Positions 1 through 5,049 of a stretch of DNA of 8,345 nt are shown one piece after another. Location: the NCBI GenBank assembly GCA_964608735.1, contig CAZSPL010000183.1, positions 1 to 8,345 of the forward strand, read 5' to 3'. Both the position numbers and the translations under genes were made by a program. The stretch comes from CAZSPL01 sp964608735. GTDB lineage: Bacteria; JAJVIF01; JAPKYR01; CAZSPL01. The notes under the pieces are model-generated. The model saw only the letters and a program-made list of their open reading frames with translations, did no database searches and was not told where the DNA came from. How positions within the stretch are numbered: the first letter of the stretch is position 1; each line of letters begins with the position of its first letter.

Positions 1-1
1 T

Positions 2-1960
2 AACGGGATATATATCCCCGGTTTCTGGCAAGTCGTTGTCGACACCGATAAGGGGACAATTCACGCGGTCGATATGAGGACAAGCGACCTGATACTTAAC
101 GTCCTCGGATTCCTTGAGCCACCAGCGCTGACCAATTTGGCCATTGACTTCGATACATTGTTTTTCGATTCGGACAGCCAAACCATCTCCGTGGATGTAA
201 TCCTGAGACATCCCCTCGCGAGTCCCGAGTTCAAGGGATTTGACGTGCGCGGCGTTGTTTTCGGGCCCCGCCTCGCGAATTACGATGGTCTGACGATCAC
301 GCTCAGCCCGGAGTTTTTCGCAGGCGTGCCGTTCGGGTACTTTGACGGACTGCTCGGTGCCCCCGACAGTTACGCCGGTTACCAGGGACTCGCGGGATAT
401 AAATATTTCTGCGACGACCTCGGTGCCGAAGAGGACCTCGTAACATTCATGTCCGACCCCGACAATCTCGCCAATCGCGGCGTCTTCAGCGAGGGACCGC
501 AGCAGAACAGGCGGCATTATGTGCTTGACTGGACCGATTCAGACGAAGATTTCTTCATCTTCAATTATGCGATATATGCCAATTACAACTGGCCAACCGG
601 CGATGAGCCGTACACGTTGGACGACTTCGACATTAACACTTCCAACGGAGCCGAAGCGTTTTGCGCGAAAATCACCGAGATTTCAAACACCCTCAACTAC
701 GCCGCGGGTGTCGGCGGGGGAAGCTTGAGCCTCGACGTGGAAGTATGGGACTGGCAGGGAAATGAATCGACCGAGGTCAAGATCGATACGCTGACCGGCG
801 GAGACGAAGTCCTTTTCGACTCGTGGGAAGCCGGCGGCACTGTATACAGCGGGATATTTCACATCGTCGATTATTCGCCCACGGTGAACAGCACCGCTCC
901 GATAGATTTCATCATCACCGTTTCCGATGAAAAAACTTACGGCGAAGCATGGTTCCTCGAACTGCTCCCGACCGACCATGCTCTGTATGACGATCCCGTC
1001 CATGTCTGCTATACATATACCGCCGAAGTAAGCGAGATGCCCACTATTCACGTCATCGGCACGCCAAACATGGATATAGTCACGGGATATCTGCCGCCGA
1101 AGGATATTGCGATCAACCCTTCGTCATACCAGGTGGCGGTTTCATATGAGGATTACTGGATCAACTGGACGAATGACTATACGACGCCATCAGCGCAACA
1201 CGCCCCATGGGGAAGCCATGATATGGGTTACATTGACGGCAATTCAACGCTGATAATGTACAGGCACGACTACAATGTAACATACAACAGCGCGCAGATG
1301 TGCTGGACATGGGCCGATTGGACGGGATGGCAATCGGGAAGCTCGTACTGGAATTACGGTTATGGTCACGAGATAAAGGATTTCGCCCACCTGCAGGGCA
1401 CCAATCAAGTGTGGCACATCCTCGATGCGCCGACGGACCCATACACCGTGCAGCCGGATTGCCGGTTCTTTTATTCCACGACAGACCAGAATATGAACTA
1501 CCCCGCATATGGGTATCAGCCATGGTATGGCGGCACCGGCACATCGGGTGTGGTATGTTCAAATGTACGCGGTATCGATTTTCCGGAATATTCCGGCAGT
1601 GGAAATCCCAACATGTATTTCCTCGAAGCCCTTCCGGCGTCGAACACGGGCGTTGTCGAGGAATGGTACGTCGCGACACCGCCGGTATACCAGGGATCGT
1701 TCGGCGAAAATGACTGGTATAATCCTCTCGATATAACGGTTGACAGCAATTACAATGTCTATATTCTCGAGGTGAACGCCGACGGAGCCCCCGAAATCTG
1801 GGCGTATAATCCCGACGGACAGGTAATCGCGCGGAGCGGGGCGCTCACGAGCGCCGAGATTTCGGGCGATCCATTGAGAATCGAAACCCATCTTTCCGCC
1901 GACCCGGATGAAGTGCATGTGCTTCATACCAATGGGGTCACCAAGTTCACGATGTACTAA
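2..1960 (+). CDS. Paralogous surface protein A, 5'-partial: conserved N-domain plus aromatic-rich C-region
   Basis: The frame is open from nt 2 and the start lies upstream of the window. The ATG at 74 is internal: the codons before it (nt 2-73) align with the region just before FLEPP in the other three paralogs (GFWQVVVDTDKG here, GFWKIRGDIRTG in gene B). The visible protein is 652 residues ending at TAA 1958-1960. The shared domain runs to about nt 1045 and includes FLEPPALTNL, EFKGFDVRG, YFDGLLGAPD, GYKYFCDDL (nt 395-421) and FNYAIYANYNWP. From FDV to the next conserved DG it is 19 residues shorter than gene C, and it lacks the WW motif. The C-region (about nt 1060-1960) is rich in Trp, Tyr and Gly, and has one NHL-like blade segment (PLDITVDSNYNVYILE, nt 1724-1771). 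The signal peptide is out of view; a lipoprotein start is inferred from the paralogs. No catalytic motif and no C-terminal sorting tag are seen. Function unknown. Confidence 0.9.
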   Translation, partial: NGIYIPGFWQVVVDTDKGTIHAVDMRTSDLILNVLGFLEPPALTNLAIDFDTLFFDSDSQTISVDVILRHPLASPEFKGFDVRGVVFGPRLANYDGLTITLSPEFFAGVPFGYFDGLLGAPDSYAGYQGLAGYKYFCDDLGAEEDLVTFMSDPDNLANRGVFSEGPQQNRRHYVLDWTDSDEDFFIFNYAIYANYNWPTGDEPYTLDDFDINTSNGAEAFCAKITEISNTLNYAAGVGGGSLSLDVEVWDWQGNESTEVKIDTLTGGDEVLFDSWEAGGTVYSGIFHIVDYSPTVNSTAPIDFIITVSDEKTYGEAWFLELLPTDHALYDDPVHVCYTYTAEVSEMPTIHVIGTPNMDIVTGYLPPKDIAINPSSYQVAVSYEDYWINWTNDYTTPSAQHAPWGSHDMGYIDGNSTLIMYRHDYNVTYNSAQMCWTWADWTGWQSGSSYWNYGYGHEIKDFAHLQGTNQVWHILDAPTDPYTVQPDCRFFYSTTDQNMNYPAYGYQPWYGGTGTSGVVCSNVRGIDFPEYSGSGNPNMYFLEALPASNTGVVEEWYVATPPVYQGSFGENDWYNPLDITVDSNYNVYILEVNADGAPEIWAYNPDGQVIARSGALTSAEISGDPLRIETHLSADPDEVHVLHTNGVTKFTMY

Positions 1961-1981
1961 AGCAGCCATTACTTCGCAAAC

Positions 1982-2009
1982 AAGCCGGGATAATTTCCCG
2001 GCTTTTTTA
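1982..2009 (+). terminator. Intrinsic terminator after gene A
   Basis: A perfect 9-bp stem (AAGCCGGGA at 1982-1990 with TCCCGGCTT at 1996-2004) has a 5-nt loop and runs into a T-tract to 2008. It starts 22 nt after the stop of gene A, the usual position for a Rho-independent terminator. It separates A from B transcriptionally, which fits the promoter found just downstream. Confidence 0.92.
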
Positions 2010-2050
2010 TTCCGCTTCGCGTCTTTCCCGACATCGGAATGCCGTGCTGC
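1982..2050 (+). repeat. Intergenic repeat, copy 1 (terminator plus conserved tail)
   Basis: The terminator and the ~40 nt behind it match 4906-4976. Both contain the GCCGGGA/TCCCGGC stem, a TTTTTTATTC tract, TTCGCGTCTTT, then CATCGGAATGCCG and GCTGC. Differences are the hairpin loop, three bases after TTATTC, a 2-nt indel and single substitutions. In this copy the second hairpin (2029-2044) has an A-C mismatch in its stem, so it is weaker than in copy 2. It could be a dispersed genomic repeat or a duplicated gene-end segment; two copies cannot decide. Confidence 0.75.
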
Positions 2051-2055
2051 GGGCC

Positions 2056-2084
2056 TTGATGAACAGCCGTTTGTGAGGTATAAT
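2056..2084 (+). promoter_or_regulatory. Predicted sigma70-type promoter for gene B
   Basis: A -35-like TTGATG (2056-2061) and a consensus -10 TATAAT (2079-2084) are separated by exactly 17 nt. The site lies between the gene A terminator and the gene B start, so it has a clear job. Transcription would begin near 2091, giving a 5' leader of about 105-110 nt. Confidence 0.65.
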
Positions 2085-2198
2085 TACAGTAAGGATAAGT
2101 ATTTCCTTCGAATCTTAATCTCAAACACCGCTTCTCATTCCAGAGCCGTGCAGGTAGTGTATGTAATGTATTGTAACTGAGATTAGTATGAGGACGAA

Positions 2199-4619
2199 AT
2201 GATGTGTACCGCGAGAAATCTTCTTATAATCCTGATCTTACCCCTGATGCTTTTTGCTTCTTGTGCGAAAAACGGCAATCCCAGCATCCCTGTTAGCGAC
2301 TCACCCGGGGTATTAAAGAGCCCCGATACATCTGATGCCGGTCTTCGCATGCTCTGGGGATTCTGGAAGATTCGCGGCGATATTCGTACAGGCGAGATCG
2401 ATATCATCCCGAATAGAGAGGTAGCTGCCAGACTCAACGCGCTTGTGTTTCTCGAACCTCCCCCGCTTACCTACCTGAAGCTTGCGGGCCCAGTTAAGGT
2501 TAACGGGAATGAGATCGAACTCACAATCGCTCTCACCCATCCTTTCCTCGGTGACACCGAATTCACCGCATTCGACGTAAAAGGTATCCTGATGACCCAG
2601 GCTAACGATGCCAGGTACCCCGGACCGCTCGTCGCTCTTGCTAACGAAGAAGTTACGCATCTGATGAATCCCGACGGCTATACGCTCTGGTGGGGTGCGC
2701 ATCTCTTCCCGCCTAATGCGGAATGGCCAAATCAGGGATACATCGACGGAATGCTGGGCACTCCGGATGAAATAGTCGATTTCGCGCCGGGCATAAACGC
2801 GTATAAATACTTTTGCGACGACCTCGGCCCGGATGATGACGTATCGCTCATCGATCCCGCTCACCGCGGTATGTTCAGCGCCGGCGCAACAAATAAGCGG
2901 AAGTACAAGATCAAGGTCATTGGCGGTGTGTTCGAGGTCAACTACGCAGTTGATGCAAACTGGGCCTGGCCTTCTCCCGTACCACCGGTAAACGTACCCG
3001 AAGATTTCCCCCCGCATGCCAACCAGCCTGAGGCTTACAGGATAGATGTGACCGAGGTTAAGAACACGCTCTACCACGATGGCACATTTGCTGGCGGCGA
3101 CCTTATATTAGATATCACCGTTTACACGTGGCGCGATCCATCCACAACTCTCGCTGTCTTCATGGAAGCTCCTGAAGTCCTTACAATAAACTTCTCTGAC
3201 GAACCTGTAGAAACCGGCGATGGCTGGGCGCGCTACCGGGTTGAAGCTCTCACCTGCACTCCTCAAGAAACCGGTTCACTCAGGGTGTTGATCGGCGTCC
3301 AGACCAGCCTCATGTATCTGGTCTCTAACTTCACCGATTTCCCCTACGAAGGAAGCGCCTGGGCTTCATATCCTCTGACGGCATATTTCAACCACTATAC
3401 TGAGGTTGGGAGTATTCCCCCAACCGATGGGAATCCCGGAGATATAAGAGGAATCGGTCAAGGTGAATTAACTCCCATATCATCCCTGCCTAATTATGAC
3501 AGGCTTTACGGGATATTCGCTCCCGCAATTAATGGTGATCATATAGTTGTCCCCTACACTGCTGATTACACTTATGGATCAGACTTTGTGGGTATTTTGG
3601 AGAGTTTTGGCGGTGGCTTGTCTTTCACCGCCATTGAATTTGATATGGATGTCCACGGCACTGAAATGAGTGTCGTTCTTGATTATAGCGACACGATACA
3701 CCTTCTGGTGCAAGATGGAACATTTGTCAACGCCAGACTAAGGTATTATACCAAAGCACTTAGCGAAGAGCCTTCCGAACCATTGTTCGACTCGGCTTAT
3801 GATGAGAGGTTTTATCATCCTTATGGTTCTTTTCCTTTCATTGATGATTATGATGTTTTGCATATCCTTTACAGTGACTGGTCTGGCCCTGACACTATCG
3901 ATTATCCATGCAATATATATGAGATTACAACCTCCAACTACATTGATTTCTTCGATCCCGTCCCAATCATTGAGAACATTGCTCCCGGCGGTGACGCGCG
4001 AAGCTCTTCATTCTTAATGTCCGGGGATGGTGAGATATTCACTGTGTTCGGTATTTCAAATGCCGAGAAAGACAGGGATATTTGTTTTTCGCGCGGTTTT
4101 GCCGGCAGTATGTCAATTCCTATCAAGCTGAATATTGACACTTTGAAATTGAATGCATTCGGCAATTCCCTTATTTTTGCAGGCCCCGGGACTAAAGACT
4201 GTTTTGTTGAATGGAGCAACGTTCCGGATGATTCAAAGCAGATCATTCCCATAGCTCAGATACAGGGCGTTTATATTCCTTATAACCAGCCGCCATCCGC
4301 GATATTCGACCTTGCTTACAATGCCAAGGTTGACGGTGGCCTTTGTCAAAGCTCTACAGGCACCCCTTTTGTACTGTTGGTTCCATACATTGATTATTTT
4401 GTATATATATATTGGGACTCGGAACCACCGAGTCACTCGAAGCTTGGTATCCTCGGTTCTGATGGCGGTGTGAAAGGCAATATTAACCCTTACTCACACC
4501 ATCCGTATTTAGTTCACACTGGATACATAATAATGCCTGACGGGTTAGTTTCTTTTGTGCGATGTAACAACGACTATGTGTACAATAACAGCCTTTTTTC
4601 ACCTTTTGATTATTTCTGA
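2199..4619 (+). CDS. Paralogous lipoprotein B: conserved N-domain plus AT-richer beta-rich C-region
   Basis: 806 residues. Residues 1-21 form a basic-then-hydrophobic signal peptide ending LMLFAS before Cys22, a plausible lipobox (+2 Ala). A loose linker runs to about residue 47. The shared domain covers about 50-402: LWGFWKIRG, FLEPPPLTYL (84-93), HPFLGDTEFTAFDVKG (114-129), MNPDGYTLWW (156-165), YIDGMLGTPD (181-190), AYKYFCDDL (201-209), RGMFSAG (223-229) and VNYAVDANW. Residues 413-806 resemble neither A nor C; they look like a strand-rich, possibly propeller-type region with many Tyr, Asp and Gly, but I see no regular repeat. GC falls to about 42% there in two hand-counted lines. Two adjacent ATGs (2199 and 2202) follow GAGGA at 2190-2194; spacing is 4 or 7 nt, so the second may be the real start. 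A promoter lies upstream at 2056-2084, and the terminator is 283 nt downstream. Function unknown. Confidence 0.92.
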   Translation: MMCTARNLLIILILPLMLFASCAKNGNPSIPVSDSPGVLKSPDTSDAGLRMLWGFWKIRGDIRTGEIDIIPNREVAARLNALVFLEPPPLTYLKLAGPVKVNGNEIELTIALTHPFLGDTEFTAFDVKGILMTQANDARYPGPLVALANEEVTHLMNPDGYTLWWGAHLFPPNAEWPNQGYIDGMLGTPDEIVDFAPGINAYKYFCDDLGPDDDVSLIDPAHRGMFSAGATNKRKYKIKVIGGVFEVNYAVDANWAWPSPVPPVNVPEDFPPHANQPEAYRIDVTEVKNTLYHDGTFAGGDLILDITVYTWRDPSTTLAVFMEAPEVLTINFSDEPVETGDGWARYRVEALTCTPQETGSLRVLIGVQTSLMYLVSNFTDFPYEGSAWASYPLTAYFNHYTEVGSIPPTDGNPGDIRGIGQGELTPISSLPNYDRLYGIFAPAINGDHIVVPYTADYTYGSDFVGILESFGGGLSFTAIEFDMDVHGTEMSVVLDYSDTIHLLVQDGTFVNARLRYYTKALSEEPSEPLFDSAYDERFYHPYGSFPFIDDYDVLHILYSDWSGPDTIDYPCNIYEITTSNYIDFFDPVPIIENIAPGGDARSSSFLMSGDGEIFTVFGISNAEKDRDICFSRGFAGSMSIPIKLNIDTLKLNAFGNSLIFAGPGTKDCFVEWSNVPDDSKQIIPIAQIQGVYIPYNQPPSAIFDLAYNAKVDGGLCQSSTGTPFVLLVPYIDYFVYIYWDSEPPSHSKLGILGSDGGVKGNINPYSHHPYLVHTGYIIMPDGLVSFVRCNNDYVYNNSLFSPFDYF

Positions 4620-4653
4620 TTTCACAGACGTTCAATAAATACTGATTATCGAA

Positions 4654-4917
4654 CTAATTAATTCTAATAAAATCACTGATTTTAACTTCCAATGCATAGC
4701 CAAAATTTGTAAGCCTTCTCATTTTTGTCCAATGTTCGGAAATCGGATTAGTTGGCAACCATACATTATCAATCAAGTACATATCCCCTTGATCGTATTT
4801 CTGAGAACTGAAAACCAATCCTGATCTAATATATTCTACACCATTAATTTCAATCAGCTTTGTAGCTATGTCCGGAAAACCACTATAGCCGGCATAATCG
4901 CAAAAAAGCCGGGACAT
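4654..4917 (-). pseudogene. Antisense open frame, probable 3' remnant of an unrelated gene
   Basis: On the minus strand, an 87-codon frame in AT-rich DNA ends at a stop at 4654-4656. It reads like real protein: balanced composition with segments such as IEINGVEYIRSGLVF and MYLIDNVWLP, and about two thirds of hand-counted codons begin with a purine. It is unrelated to the lipoproteins. The only upstream ATG (4917) sits in the 3-nt loop and stem of the terminator, a poor place for a start, and the frame stays open up to a stop at 4981-4983 without another convincing start. I read it as the C-terminal end of a gene whose 5' part is gone. It could instead be a chance frame or a short gene starting at an internal Met. 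I do not recognise a family. Confidence 0.35.
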
Positions 4918-4932
4918 TGTCCCGGCTTTTTT
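4902..4932. terminator. Strong bidirectional intrinsic terminator between genes B and C
   Basis: A perfect 14-bp stem pairs 4902-4915 with 4919-4932 around a 3-nt loop. Its core is GCCGGGAC/GTCCCGGC, flanked by six A on the left and six T on the right, so both strands end in a U-tract. It would stop transcripts from gene B and any antisense transcripts coming from the gene C side. It lies 283 nt after the gene B stop, unusually far compared with 22 nt for gene A. Confidence 0.9.
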
Positions 4933-4976
4933 ATTCAGGTTCGCGTCTTTGACCCGGCATCGGAATGCCGGGCTGC
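4906..4976 (+). repeat. Intergenic repeat, copy 2 (terminator plus hairpin tail)
   Basis: Second copy of the module at 1982-2050: terminator stem, TTTTTTATTC, TTCGCGTCTTT, then CATCGGAATGCCG and GCTGC. It has two extra bases (GA) after GTCTTT, and here the second hairpin is perfect. Similarity stops shortly after GCTGC, except that both copies have ATAATTACA a little further on (2080-2088 and 4977-4985). Confidence 0.75.
4953..4972. other. GC-rich palindromic hairpin upstream of gene C
   Basis: CCCGGCAT (4953-4960) pairs perfectly with ATGCCGGG (4965-4972) around the loop CGGA. There is no T-tract after it, so it is not a terminator. It could be a protein-binding palindrome, an RNA structure or part of the dispersed repeat. 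A TTGACC at 4949-4954 overlaps its left arm, but the nearest -10-like CATAAT (4976-4981) is 21 nt away, too far for a normal promoter. I see no convincing promoter for gene C elsewhere in 4977-5038. Confidence 0.6.
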
Positions 4977-5038
4977 ATAATTACATATCAACCGCTCTCT
5001 ATTATTCATCTAATACCGGTAGGGGTACAGGTAGCTTT

Positions 5039-5045
5039 GGAGGTG
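5039..5045 (+). promoter_or_regulatory. Ribosome binding site fixing the TTG start of gene C
   Basis: GGAGGTG at 5039-5045 is a near-perfect anti-Shine-Dalgarno match. It leaves a 5-nt gap from the GGAGGT core to the TTG at 5050, the only codon nearby that gives a complete signal peptide in frame. Confidence 0.85.
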
Positions 5046-5049
5046 CGTT

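Noticed and set aside
1..76. ATG at 74 as the true start of gene A
   Set aside because: The frame is open to the window edge, and the codons upstream align with the paralogs just before FLEPP. Starting at 74 would lose the signal peptide and the beginning of the shared domain.
1300..1713. Plus-strand 137-codon frame inside gene A
   Set aside because: It is out of frame with gene A, has no ribosome binding site and encodes an Arg/His/Pro-rich sequence typical of a shadow frame.
2188..2202. Four-codon mini-frame overlapping the start of gene B (ATG AGG ACG AAA TGA)
   Set aside because: It has no ribosome binding site of its own and no conserved counterpart before C or D. It is most likely a by-product of the GAGGA site and the double ATG.
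2313..3077. 254-codon minus-strand open frame inside gene B
   Set aside because: It lies antisense to the conserved N-domain of gene B, whose protein is supported by three paralogs. The reverse product shows no domain or credible start site.
4949..4981. TTGACC and CATAAT as a promoter for gene C
   Set aside because: The spacer is 21 nt and the -35 overlaps a perfect hairpin; too weak to list as a promoter.
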